Source: Actinomycetes bacterium (lineage in GTDB: Bacteria; Actinomycetota; Actinomycetes; Propionibacteriales; Propionibacteriaceae). From it: DNA of 10,411 nt. Positions 1 to 6,759 of the stretch are shown here, piece after piece (within the stretch, counting starts at the first letter, position 1; every line of letters begins with the position of its first letter). Under the pieces are notes generated by a model. It saw only the letters and a program-made list of their open reading frames with translations, was not told the DNA's origin and made no database searches. Where the stretch lies: positions 1-10,411 of the forward strand of contig JAEYNS010000345.1 of NCBI GenBank assembly GCA_023412435.1, given 5' to 3'. A program made the translations under genes and the position numbers.

Positions 1-117
1 GGCGGGCACCCCGTCCGCCCTGACCAGCCCGGCGCTGGGGTCACCCCCGCCGCACCCGGTCAGAGCGAGCAGTCCGAACAGGGCAAGGCCGGCGGTCCCG
101 GCGCGCAACGGTGTCAC
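1..117 (-). CDS. Lipoprotein, N-terminal part only
   Basis: The gene runs off the left edge, so only its first 39 codons are present. Translation from the GTG at 117 gives a short positive N-terminus (TPLRAG), a hydrophobic stretch (residues 8-18) and a lipobox LTGC with the modifiable cysteine at residue 22, followed by a Gly-rich linker. This is a classic type II signal peptide: the protein should be exported, lipidated on Cys22 and anchored on the outer face of the membrane. The start was chosen because GGAGG lies four bases upstream and the signal peptide begins directly after it. The gene starts 44 bp after the Nif3-family gene on the same strand and may be co-transcribed with it. The mature domain lies outside the window, so its function cannot be judged; a substrate-binding protein is only one possibility. 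Confidence 0.75.
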   Translation of the reverse strand, partial: MTPLRAGTAGLALFGLLALTGCGGGDPSAGLVRADGVPA

Positions 118-161
118 GCCACCTCCACGTCGCACCGCGACGGTCCGTTGCAGTGGTCCGC

Positions 162-986
162 CTACGCGCTGCGGTAGGGGTCGCCGGCCCGCACCAGGGT
201 GACCTCGACGCCCGAGAGGATCTCGGCCAGCCACTCGGCGAGCAGCACCTGTCCGGCCTCCTCGGAGGGGTAGTGGCCGACCACCACCAGGCCCTTCGCG
301 GGACCGGCGCCGTCGGCGGCAAGGGTGGCGGCGTCGGCGAGGTACTCGCCGATCTCCCACTCGTGACCCTCGCCGATCACCAGCGCATCCAAACCGGGCT
401 GGGCGAGCGCACGGCGGTTGCGTTCGAAGCCGCAGAAGCCGAGGTTGAACCCGACCCGCTGTACCGGCTGGTCGGGCGCTCCGACGAAGCGGGCGGCCTC
501 CGCTCCGAGCGCCCCGGCGACCTGCGCGGCCAGCTCGGCCAGCGTCGTGGCCGGCACCGTGTACAGCCCGTCACCGGCCGGGGGCTCCCAGCCGAGCGCG
601 CGACGGGTGCCCTCGGCGACACCGTCCGGCCTGCGGTCGTGCCACTGGTCGTGGAGTCGCCACACCACAAGGTTGTGCCGGGCGATGAGGTCCCGCTTGG
701 CGAGGTAGACCGGGTCGTGGTCGGCGGCCAGCGCCGCCTCGGCGGCGTTCCCGTGGTCGTAGTAGAGCGGTTCGTGGGTGATGACGAGGTTCGCCCCGAT
801 CGCGGCGGCGCGCTGCAGCACGTCGAGGGTGGCGGCGACGGTGACGGCGATCCCGGTGACAGCGGCGGCCGGGTCGCCTGCGACGATCCCGTCCACAGTG
901 GCGGGGCGCGGTGGCACTCCCACCGCAGCGACCACCTGGTCGACGATCCGGGCAGCGGTCAGGGGGGCAGCGACGTTGCTGGTCAT
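162..986 (-). CDS. Nif3-family dinuclear-metal protein
   Basis: This 274-residue protein has the length and landmark motifs of the Nif3 (YbgI/YqfO) family. Members form toroidal hexamers with a two-metal site, and their physiological reaction is unsettled; 'GTP cyclohydrolase 1 type 2' is a homology label only. Visible motifs are ITHEPLYYDH (residues 69-78), where the first metal His is His71 and the usual second His is Glu72; RLHDQWHD (110-117) with His112, Asp113 and His116; GEGHEWE (205-211); and GHYPSEE (237-243), which supplies the C-terminal His and Glu ligands. The ATG at 986 was chosen because homology begins there and a TAGTTT -10 box ends seven bases upstream, with no Shine-Dalgarno sequence, which fits a leaderless mRNA. 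It lies 44 bp after the gamma-glutamyltransferase-like gene and 44 bp before the lipoprotein gene. The family call is firm; the substrate is unknown. Confidence 0.88.
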   Translation of the reverse strand: MTSNVAAPLTAARIVDQVVAAVGVPPRPATVDGIVAGDPAAAVTGIAVTVAATLDVLQRAAAIGANLVITHEPLYYDHGNAAEAALAADHDPVYLAKRDLIARHNLVVWRLHDQWHDRRPDGVAEGTRRALGWEPPAGDGLYTVPATTLAELAAQVAGALGAEAARFVGAPDQPVQRVGFNLGFCGFERNRRALAQPGLDALVIGEGHEWEIGEYLADAATLAADGAGPAKGLVVVGHYPSEEAGQVLLAEWLAEILSGVEVTLVRAGDPYRSA

Positions 987-993
987 GGCGCCC

Positions 994-999
994 AAACTA
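994..999 (-). promoter_or_regulatory. -10 box, leaderless Nif3 gene
   Basis: TAGTTT on the minus strand (a TANNNT match) is followed by seven bases and then the ATG at 986. No purine-rich ribosome-binding site lies between. A weak -35 candidate, TTCGCG, sits 18 bp upstream. Transcription would start at or next to the A of the start codon. The box lies between the upstream stop codon and the gene. Confidence 0.5.
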
Positions 1000-1030
1000 G
1001 CCAGATCCGCCCGGGCACGCGAACCGGCGG

Positions 1031-2899
1031 CTACCTGCCCGCGGCGTACCCCTGGGCGCCGCGGGAGTTGGCAGCAGCACCCAACCGGCCGGTCGCCGGG
1101 TCTCTGGTGACTGCCGACAACCGGCCCAGCGTCCAGTCGCCGGCCGACTCGAGGACGTGGCCGCGGGCGGCCAGTCCGGCGAGCACCTCCGCGCCGAGCC
1201 GTTCCTCGACCACCGCCCCGCCGGGGGTCCACGTCCTCGGCCAGAAGGACGCGACCGCCGAGGTGGTGTGCAAGGTGGGGGCGTCGATCGCCTGTTGCGG
1301 GGTGTACCCGCCGACCAGGACGCGCAACAGGAAGCTGAGCTGCCACTGGTCCTGCTGGTCGCCGCCCGGCGTCCCGCAGGCAAGGACGGGTGCGCCGTCC
1401 CGCAGCACGAGGGTCGGGCTGAGGGTGGTGCGAGGACGTCGGCCCGGCTCGAGCCGCGCGGGTGAGCCCTCGTCGAGCCACATCATCTGCAGCCGGGTGC
1501 CCAGGCAGAACCCGAGGCCGGGGACGGTCGGCGAGGACTGCAGCCAGCCGCCCGAGGGAGTGGCCGAGATCATGTTGCCCCACCGATCGACCACGTCGAG
1601 GTGGCAGGTGTCGCCACGGGTGGCGCCGGTGGCGTCGGTGGCGAGGGTCGGCTCGCCGACAGCCGCCGCAGGACCCGCCCCCGGAGCGCCGGGCAGCGAG
1701 CCGAGCGGAACGCCCGTGGCCTGGTAGTCGGTGCGCAGGGCGGGCAGCCGGGGGGCCGTCAGGCCGGGGACGTCGCCCGGCCGCAGCTCGAGCGAGGCAC
1801 GCTCCCCGATCAGCGCGCGGCGTTGCGCCGCGTAGCCGGGCGAGAGCAGGTGGCCCAGCACGCCGGGGTCGGACGGGGAGTCGCCGTACCGGGCATCACG
1901 GTCAGCCAGTGCGAGCTTCAGCGTCTCGAGGACGGTGTGCGCGCCGGCCTCGGTGCCCGGGTCGAGCAGGTGGTCGGGCAGCCCGTCCAGGATCGCCAGC
2001 GCCTGCAGCAGCACCGGCCCTTGTCCCCACGGTCCGGTCTTGGCGATGGTGAACCCGCGGAAGTCGAGCGTGGTGGCGTCCTCGTAGCCGGCGCTGAAGG
2101 CGGCGATATCCGCGGCGGTGATCACCCCGGCGTGGTCGCGTCCGTCGCTGTGGCGGTGCGGGGTGGTGACGAACTGCTCGATGGCCGGCCCCGTCACCCC
2201 CCGCCAGGTGGTTCGTGCGGCGTCGATCGCGGCGGCCCGGTCGGCGCCGAAAGCCGCGGCGCTGAGGGCGGTGGAGGCCAGCAGTCCGAGCACCGCCGCG
2301 TATTCCCGGTTGGTGACCAACTCGCCAGCGACCGGCAGGCGCCCGTCCGGGAGCCACTGCTGCGCCGAGGTCGGCCAGTGCTCGGTGAACAGGCCTGCGA
2401 CGCCGCTGATCGTCCGGACCACCGCGGGCAGCACCGGGTGGCCGTCCCCCGCGTAGCCGATGGCGAACCCCAGCACCTCGGGCAGGGACCAGGTGCCGTG
2501 GTCGCGCAGCAGTCGCAGCCAGGCGTCCACCGCACCCGGCACGGCTGCCGCCAGCGCACCGGAGCCGGGCACCAGGTCGAGGCCCTCGGCGCGGTAGTGG
2601 GCGAGGCTCGCGCCCGCCGGTGCCGGCCCCTGCCCGACCAGGACGCGGGGTCGGGAGGGTTCCTCCGCGGTGGCGAAGACGGCGGTCACGTCGCCGCCGG
2701 GGCCGTTGAGGTGCGGTTCGACGACGTGCAGGACGAAGGCGCCGGCGACCGCGGCGTCGAAGGCGTTGCCGCCGCGCTCGAGCACAGCCTGGGCGGCGGC
2801 GGTGGCGAGCCAGTGGGTGGATGCCGCCATGCCGAAGGTCCCCTGCAGGTCGGGGCGGGTGGTGGGCGAGGGCGGAGCGGTGAACGCCGGGTTCGTCAC
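1031..2899 (-). CDS. Gamma-glutamyltransferase-family Ntn hydrolase
   Basis: This 622-residue protein belongs to the gamma-glutamyltranspeptidase superfamily, whose members self-cleave before a catalytic Thr and then hydrolyse or transfer amide-linked acyl groups. The conserved N-terminal region (GMAASTHWLAT, 23-33; GGNAFDAAVA, 43-52; EPHLNGPGGD, 61-70) and the nucleophile region GDTCHLDVVD (429-438, nucleophile Thr431) followed by GNMIS are clear, as is the later GTPGGD (509-514). The segment that in classical enzymes holds the arginine gripping the glutamyl carboxylate (REMAP) reads VGQGPAPAG here, so glutamyl specificity is doubtful; an amidase or acylase on another substrate is equally possible. 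No signal peptide is evident, so a cytoplasmic location is likely. The GTG at 2899 was chosen because homology begins shortly after it and a TAGGTT -10 box lies seven bases upstream. It follows a permease gene on the same strand after 156 bp. Confidence 0.85.
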   Translation of the reverse strand: MTNPAFTAPPSPTTRPDLQGTFGMAASTHWLATAAAQAVLERGGNAFDAAVAGAFVLHVVEPHLNGPGGDVTAVFATAEEPSRPRVLVGQGPAPAGASLAHYRAEGLDLVPGSGALAAAVPGAVDAWLRLLRDHGTWSLPEVLGFAIGYAGDGHPVLPAVVRTISGVAGLFTEHWPTSAQQWLPDGRLPVAGELVTNREYAAVLGLLASTALSAAAFGADRAAAIDAARTTWRGVTGPAIEQFVTTPHRHSDGRDHAGVITAADIAAFSAGYEDATTLDFRGFTIAKTGPWGQGPVLLQALAILDGLPDHLLDPGTEAGAHTVLETLKLALADRDARYGDSPSDPGVLGHLLSPGYAAQRRALIGERASLELRPGDVPGLTAPRLPALRTDYQATGVPLGSLPGAPGAGPAAAVGEPTLATDATGATRGDTCHLDVVDRWGNMISATPSGGWLQSSPTVPGLGFCLGTRLQMMWLDEGSPARLEPGRRPRTTLSPTLVLRDGAPVLACGTPGGDQQDQWQLSFLLRVLVGGYTPQQAIDAPTLHTTSAVASFWPRTWTPGGAVVEERLGAEVLAGLAARGHVLESAGDWTLGRLSAVTRDPATGRLGAAANSRGAQGYAAGR

Positions 2900-2906
2900 G
2901 CCCCCG

Positions 2907-2912
2907 AACCTA
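2907..2912 (-). promoter_or_regulatory. -10 box, leaderless hydrolase gene
   Basis: TAGGTT on the minus strand is followed by CGGGGGC and then the GTG at 2899. The seven-base gap matches the layout of the Nif3 gene. The G run could act as a short Shine-Dalgarno sequence if transcription started further upstream, so leaderless initiation is likely but not certain. No good -35 hexamer is visible. Confidence 0.45.
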
Positions 2913-2972
2913 CAGTCCCGACGGTCCCGCGCTGCCCGTCCCCGGGACGCCTGACCGGCCGGACCTTCCCGC

Positions 2973-3035
2973 AAACCGGTTGATAGTGCCTCTGCGAAGG
3001 GAATCTTCCCTCGGCGACGGCTCTCCAACCGGTTT
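2973..3035. promoter_or_regulatory. Symmetric triple-palindrome operator candidate
   Basis: Two copies of the 8-bp palindrome AACCGGTT (2974-2981 and 3027-3034) lie 53 bp apart centre to centre, about five helical turns. With flanks they form perfect 10-bp inverted arms (2973-2982 and 3026-3035). Almost exactly between them is a third palindrome, AGGGAATCTTCCCT (2998-3011). The block lies about 75-136 bp upstream of the predicted start of the hydrolase transcript and just beyond the 3' end of the permease gene. It looks like a pair of dimer-binding sites able to support looping. The cognate regulator cannot be named. Alternatively it is a large cruciform or hairpin at the end of the permease transcript, although no T tract follows. 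Confidence 0.4.
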
Positions 3036-3055
3036 CGGGGACGGGCGGCGACGTC

Positions 3056-4291
3056 CTACCTGACCGCGCGCACCCGCAGCGACCGGTAGAGCAGTCCCGC
3101 GGCGAGCACGGCCAGTCCACCGGCAACCGAGGCCACCGGCAGCGATCCCGCGAGGGCGAGGCAGCCCAGCGCCCCGACCACGGGCAGCACCCTCGGGTAG
3201 CGACGCTGCCCGGGGTCCTGCCGCCAGGCGGCGACGTTCGCGATGAAGTAGTAGAGGAGCACGCCGAAGGAGGAGAAGCCGATAGCTCCCCGCAGGTCGG
3301 TCAGCAGCACCAGCCCGCAGACCACGGCGCCCAGCACCGCTTCGGCGCGGTGCGGGACCTCGAAGCGGGGGTGAACGGCAGCCAGCCAGCCGGGCAGGTC
3401 GCCCGTGCGCGCCATCGCCAGCGTGGTGCGTCCGATCCCCGCGACCAGGGCCAGCAACGCCCCGAGAGCCGCGGTGGCCGCTCCCACCCTGACCACCGGA
3501 ACCGCCCACGCCGCGCCGGTGACAGCGGCCACGTCGGCGAGTGGGGCCACGGAGCCTGCCAGCTCGTCGGGACCGAGCGCGTGGAGTGCGGCCAGCCCGA
3601 CCACCAGGTAGATGCCCAGCACCACGGCGAGCGAGATCGTGATCGCACGCGGGATGGTCACTGCCGGGGCCCTGACCTCCTCGCCCATGGTGGCGATCCG
3701 GGCGTAGCCCGCGAAGGCGAAGAAGAGGAAGCCTGCCGCCTGCAGCACCCCGAGCGGGTTCCAGTCGAGCCCGGCAGCTGCCGGGGACGGCGTGGGCGCC
3801 GCGGCCCCGAGCGCCACCACCACCGCCAGGGCGACGAGGGTGACAGCGACGAGGACGCGGGTGACCGCAGCCGTCCTGGTCACGCCGCGGGTGTTGACGA
3901 AGGTGAGCGCCGCGACCGCGGCCACCGCCACCGGCCGCACCCAGGGCTCCGGCACCGCGTAGGCGGCGAAGGTGAGCGCCATCGCCGCCGCGCTGGCGGT
4001 CTTGCCGACGATGAACGCCCATCCAGCGAAGAACCCCGGCCACGGGCCGAGCACCTCGCGTCCGTAGACGTAGGTGCCGCCGGAGACCGGGTACTGCGCC
4101 GCCAGCTGGGCAGAGGACGTCGCATTGCAGAACGCCACCACGCCGGCCACCAGCAGGCCGACCAGCAGCCCTGTTCCTGCCGCGGCCGCCGCCGGGGCGA
4201 AGGCGGCGAAGACGCCGGCGCCGATCATCGAGCCCAGGCCGATGACCACGGCGTCGGCCAGGCCCAGCCGCCGGGTGATGGGCCGCTCCAC
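3056..4291 (-). CDS. APC-family amino-acid permease
   Basis: This 411-residue, very hydrophobic protein with about 12 predicted membrane segments is an amino acid-polyamine-organocation transporter. It should carry amino acids or related amines across the cytoplasmic membrane. Segment 1 carries the family signature GSMIGAGVF (20-28). Segment 6 and the following loop carry the highly conserved FFAFAGYARIATMGEE (190-205), then VRAPAVTIPRAI (206-217). The segment 8-9 region shows GRTTLAMARTGDLP (287-300). The GTG at 4291 was chosen because it leaves the short cytoplasmic tail usual before segment 1 and because a TACGCT -10 box ends six bases upstream; no ribosome-binding site is present. A longer frame extends upstream to 4438, but its extra residues look non-coding. 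The substrate cannot be read from sequence. The gene diverges from the PadR gene across 240 bp. Confidence 0.9.
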   Translation of the reverse strand: MERPITRRLGLADAVVIGLGSMIGAGVFAAFAPAAAAAGTGLLVGLLVAGVVAFCNATSSAQLAAQYPVSGGTYVYGREVLGPWPGFFAGWAFIVGKTASAAAMALTFAAYAVPEPWVRPVAVAAVAALTFVNTRGVTRTAAVTRVLVAVTLVALAVVVALGAAAPTPSPAAAGLDWNPLGVLQAAGFLFFAFAGYARIATMGEEVRAPAVTIPRAITISLAVVLGIYLVVGLAALHALGPDELAGSVAPLADVAAVTGAAWAVPVVRVGAATAALGALLALVAGIGRTTLAMARTGDLPGWLAAVHPRFEVPHRAEAVLGAVVCGLVLLTDLRGAIGFSSFGVLLYYFIANVAAWRQDPGQRRYPRVLPVVGALGCLALAGSLPVASVAGGLAVLAAGLLYRSLRVRAVR

Positions 4292-4297
4292 CGGCTC

Positions 4298-4303
4298 AGC
4301 GTA
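4298..4303 (-). promoter_or_regulatory. -10 box, leaderless permease gene
   Basis: TACGCT on the minus strand is followed by six bases (GAGCCG) and then the GTG at 4291. No Shine-Dalgarno sequence intervenes. This is the same promoter-to-start geometry as at several other genes in the window. Confidence 0.45.
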
Positions 4304-4372
4304 GCCCGCCACGGGGAGCCGCCCGCGACACCAGGGCGCGAATTCCCCCGGCCAGCCCATCTCAGCCCGTTG

Positions 4373-4406
4373 CTCAAGTCGCCGAGAACTACTCAAGTCG
4401 CCGAGA
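4373..4406. repeat. 15-bp tandem direct repeat in divergent promoter
   Basis: CTCAAGTCGCCGAGA occurs at 4373-4387 and again at 4392-4406, with a period of 19 bp and a 4-bp spacer (ACTA). The copies are identical over 15 bases. They lie in the region between the divergent permease and PadR genes, roughly 80-115 bp upstream of the predicted permease start and 100-150 bp upstream of the likely PadR start. Tandem identical copies in such a place suggest a binding site for a regulator that recognises direct repeats. They could also be a small duplication without function. Confidence 0.5.
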
Positions 4407-4507
4407 GCCGCCCGCCTTGGGTAGCGGTCGACGCTCATGGGTGGGTCTCGACGCAGAGCGGTCCCGGAGACGGTACGCGGCCCCTTCCCTCATGACTATT
4501 ACAGGAC

Positions 4508-4525
4508 TAGAGTAGCGGCGGAGGT
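4508..4525 (+). promoter_or_regulatory. -10 candidate and RBS of the PadR gene
   Basis: GGAGGT at 4520-4525 lies six bases before the GTG at 4532 and fixes that start. Just upstream is TAGAGT (4508-4513), a TANNNT match, and an alternative hexamer GACTAT (4494-4499). The pentamer GACTA is repeated with an 11-bp period at 4494 and 4505, overlapping both. Because PadR repressors often bind their own promoter, this is the most likely place for autoregulation, but no typical PadR palindrome is evident. Confidence 0.4.
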
Positions 4526-4531
4526 GGCGAC

Positions 4532-5071
4532 GTGACCGAGGCGGAGCTTGTCGTCCTGAGTCTCGTCGTGGAGCAACCACGCCACGCGTACGAGATCGAG
4601 CAGGTGATCGCTGAGCGCGGCATGCGGGACTGGACCGACATCGGCTTCTCCTCGATCTACTACGTGTTGCGCAAGATGGAGAAGGCGGGTCTGGTAGCGG
4701 GCAGGCAGGACGCGGCCGCAAGCCGTGGCCCCGCCCGCACCACGTACTCCCCCACCGGCGCAGGGTTCACCGCGTGGACGCAGGCAAGCCTGGCCGCGCT
4801 CGCCACCGCGAGGGTGCGGACGCCGTTCCTGCTCGGGCTGTCGAACCTCGCCGGCCTGCCGGTCGAGGATGCGCTGGCCGCGGCGCGCGCCTGCCTGGCG
4901 GAGCTGGACCAGCACCTCGAACAGGTGTCTGCGAAGCGACGCGAACTCGACGAGCCCGCGTGGTTCGTCGTTGAGGTCTTCGACTACAGCGAGCAGACGC
5001 TGCGCTGTGGGCGGGATTGGGTAGCCGGCCTGGTGTGCCGGCTCGAGGAGAGAGTGGGGGCGTCATCATGA
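4532..5071 (+). CDS. PadR-family transcriptional regulator
   Basis: This 179-residue protein begins with a PadR winged-helix domain (about residues 3-80). It opens with the usual 'LVVLSLVVEQPRHAYEI' segment, then the recognition region around FSSIYYVLRKMEKAGLV (39-55) and the wing ending in TTYSPTGAG (70-78). The remainder (about 85-175) is helical and matches the C-terminal dimerisation part of the virulence-activator-like PadR subgroup. Such proteins repress nearby genes until they bind a small phenolic, drug-like or other ligand. The start is a GTG with a good GGAGGT six bases upstream. The stop overlaps the start of the GyrI-like gene (ATGA at 5068-5071), so the two are almost surely translated together. 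The likely targets are this operon and perhaps the divergent permease; the inducer is unknown. Confidence 0.92.
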   Translation: MTEAELVVLSLVVEQPRHAYEIEQVIAERGMRDWTDIGFSSIYYVLRKMEKAGLVAGRQDAAASRGPARTTYSPTGAGFTAWTQASLAALATARVRTPFLLGLSNLAGLPVEDALAAARACLAELDQHLEQVSAKRRELDEPAWFVVEVFDYSEQTLRCGRDWVAGLVCRLEERVGASS

Positions 5072-5604
5072 CAACACCGACCAGGGCGCGGACGCTGAAG
5101 CCGTTCACCCCCGAGATCGCCGAACTGCCGGACCGCCTGATGGCGGTCGCGTCCACCACGGGGGATCCCAACGTGGTGGTCCAGAACGTGTTCCCCGCGC
5201 TCTACGGCGCGGTCTATGGCCGGAAGTTCGCGCTCAAGAAGGAGGGGATCGAGTTCAAGGTCGAGGCCGTGCGCGGCCGGTTCGCCGGAGGCGTGGACTT
5301 CTGGCAGCTCCCGCGCGGCCAGTGGCGGGCGGAGTGGGCCATCCCTGTCCCCGAGGGCACCACGCAGGTGGCCCAGAAGGACCCGGCAGTGCCGGTGGCT
5401 GTCCAGACCTGGCAGTACGGGACCGTGGCGCAGATCCTGCACATCGGCACCTACGCCGGCGAGACGCCGACGATCACGAAGCTGCTGGAGTTCATCGAGG
5501 CGGAGGGCTGGCAGATCATCGGACCGCACGAGGAGGAGTACCTGACCCGTCCCGGCCCGAAGGCAAAGACGGTGATCCGCTACCAGGTCGCCCGGCGGAC
5601 CTGA
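5068..5604 (+). CDS. GyrI-like small-molecule-binding protein
   Basis: This 178-residue cytoplasmic protein matches the stand-alone GyrI-like family. It shows the GDPN motif (32-35), the following F-x-ALYGAVY segment (42-50), and the C-terminal pattern HIGTYAGETPTITKLL (125-140), IGPHEEEYL (151-159) and KTVIRYQV (167-174). GyrI-like domains form the SHS2-fold pocket that binds drugs and other amphipathic molecules, as in BmrR. Some stand-alone members (YtkR7, C10R6) hydrolyse cyclopropane-bearing genotoxins. Whether this one is an enzyme or a ligand buffer cannot be told from sequence. The ATG was chosen because it overlaps the PadR stop by four bases, the usual sign of translational coupling; an in-frame upstream extension to 5017 lies inside the PadR gene and is not homologous. 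Pairing with PadR suggests a sensed and sequestered or degraded ligand. Confidence 0.85.
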   Translation: MTTPTRARTLKPFTPEIAELPDRLMAVASTTGDPNVVVQNVFPALYGAVYGRKFALKKEGIEFKVEAVRGRFAGGVDFWQLPRGQWRAEWAIPVPEGTTQVAQKDPAVPVAVQTWQYGTVAQILHIGTYAGETPTITKLLEFIEAEGWQIIGPHEEEYLTRPGPKAKTVIRYQVARRT

Positions 5605-5706
5605 GCGCTGCAACGCGCCGGTCGCGAATCGGGTCGATCCTGCCTCAGGTGGGCCCGCTTGGGGCACTATGTGTGGTCAGGTGGGAGGCACTACAGAGAG
5701 GTGGCC

Positions 5707-6357
5707 ATGACCGGGGCGATCGAGTTCGTCAGCAACTACTCCGATCTCAGTGATGACAACGGATTCCAGTTCGAGTTCCACTGCGACCGGTGCGCCAGCG
5801 GCTACCGGACCCGGTACGACGGCTGGGCGGCCGGCACCGTGAGCAACATCCTGGACGGCGCGAGCAGCCTGTTCGGCGGGCTCTTCGGCCAGGCCGCCGA
5901 CGTCTCCGAGCGCGTCAGGTCAGCCCAGTGGTCGAAGGCTCGCGACGACGCCATGGAGCGTGCGGTGCAGGAGATCAAGCCGTCCTTCATCCAGTGCCCG
6001 CGCTGCCGGCAGTGGTCGTGTCGCGAGCGCTGCTGGAACACCAAGAAGGGCCTGTGCAAGGAGTGCGCCCCTGACATGGGCGTCGAGATGTCGGCGGCCC
6101 AGGCGTCCCGCTCCGTCCAGGAGGTGTGGGCTCACGCCCGGATGTCGGCCGAGGACAAGCACCTCAGCGAGGCGGACTGGCGCCAGACCATCAGGGCGTC
6201 CTGCCCCGCGTGCGAGGCACCGCTGGCCACGAACGCCAAGTTCTGTCCCGAATGCGGCGAGCGGCTGCAGAGTCAGGACAACTGCGGCGAGTGTGGGACC
6301 AAGATGCAGCCGAACGCCAAGTTCTGCGGCGAGTGCGGCGCCCCTCGCCCGCAGTAG
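5707..6357 (+). CDS. Multi-zinc-ribbon protein
   Basis: This 216-residue protein is built from CxxC knuckles. There is one near the N-terminus (CDRC, 26-29), a central cluster CPRC...CRERC...CKEC (97-120), and two back-to-back zinc ribbons at the C-terminus (CPAC 166-169 with CPEC 180-183; CGEC 193-196 with CGEC 207-210). The last two share the NAKFC core (176-180 and 203-207) and look like an internal duplication. Between the first and second knuckles is a Gly-rich, mildly hydrophobic segment (about 44-65) and a charged helix (66-92). At least four zinc sites can be assembled. No enzyme motif is seen; a binding or scaffold role is inferred. The ATG has AGAGGTGG about five bases upstream. It follows the GyrI-like gene by 102 bp on the same strand and may be part of that operon. 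Confidence 0.8.
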   Translation: MTGAIEFVSNYSDLSDDNGFQFEFHCDRCASGYRTRYDGWAAGTVSNILDGASSLFGGLFGQAADVSERVRSAQWSKARDDAMERAVQEIKPSFIQCPRCRQWSCRERCWNTKKGLCKECAPDMGVEMSAAQASRSVQEVWAHARMSAEDKHLSEADWRQTIRASCPACEAPLATNAKFCPECGERLQSQDNCGECGTKMQPNAKFCGECGAPRPQ

Positions 6358-6379
6358 GGCTCCACGCACCGCTGGACGG

Positions 6380-6418
6380 CCAGCGCCGTCGATGCCGGCA
6401 ACTCCCGGAAGGCGCTGG
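6380..6418. terminator. Hairpin between convergent genes
   Basis: Perfect 8-bp arms CCAGCGCC (6380-6387) and GGCGCTGG (6411-6418) enclose a 23-base loop. They lie exactly between the zinc-ribbon stop and the stop of the opposing small membrane protein gene, which begins two bases later. The position suits a bidirectional terminator, but there is no T tract on either side, so termination efficiency is doubtful. Confidence 0.4.
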
Positions 6419-6420
6419 GG

Positions 6421-6759
6421 TCAGCTCTCGACCCACTCGGTGATCGCCGGGTTCCTGCCTTCGGCGTCGGCGGTGCACTCCCACCGGTGCGTGACCGTCG
6501 GGGTGTTGTCGATGGACGTGCGAACCTCACCGGCCACGAACCAGCCACCCTGCTCCTCACGGCTGAGGGTGTGTCCCACGAGGGCCGAAGGATCGGCCGC
6601 CCGCTGCGTGGCGGCGGCCTCGCAGCCGGTGGTCGCCCGGTCGGCGGGGGTCTCCGTCAGCATGCCCCAGACCCCGGTGGCGATGAACCACACCCCCGCC
6701 GCGATGGCGAGGGCTCGAAATGTGCGCCGGGTGCGGTCCGGATCCCGATCAGGCTCCAC
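6421..6759 (-). CDS. Small membrane-anchored protein, unknown function
   Basis: This 112-residue protein has an Arg/Asp-rich cytoplasmic N-terminus (1-13), one hydrophobic segment (about 14-34, FRALAIAAGVWFIATGVWGML) and a polar remainder that would lie outside the membrane. It has two cysteines in the outer part, Cys46 and Cys94, which could form a disulfide. The last part contains VTHRWECTADAEGRNP (88-103). I do not recognise a family. The GTG at 6759 was chosen because a run of six Gs lies a few bases upstream and the membrane segment falls at a sensible distance. Codon use is normal for the window. It lies downstream of the tRNA gene on the same strand and converges with the zinc-ribbon gene. 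Confidence 0.7.
   Translation of the reverse strand: MEPDRDPDRTRRTFRALAIAAGVWFIATGVWGMLTETPADRATTGCEAAATQRAADPSALVGHTLSREEQGGWFVAGEVRTSIDNTPTVTHRWECTADAEGRNPAITEWVES

Noticed and set aside
111..1727. Plus-strand frame of 538 codons, and the frame at 1601-2983
   Set aside because: Both are antisense to the Nif3 and hydrolase genes, whose families are recognised on the minus strand.
3350..4495. Plus-strand frame of 381 codons opposite the permease
   Set aside because: Antisense shadow of a clear APC permease; Arg/Gly/His-rich with no recognisable domain.
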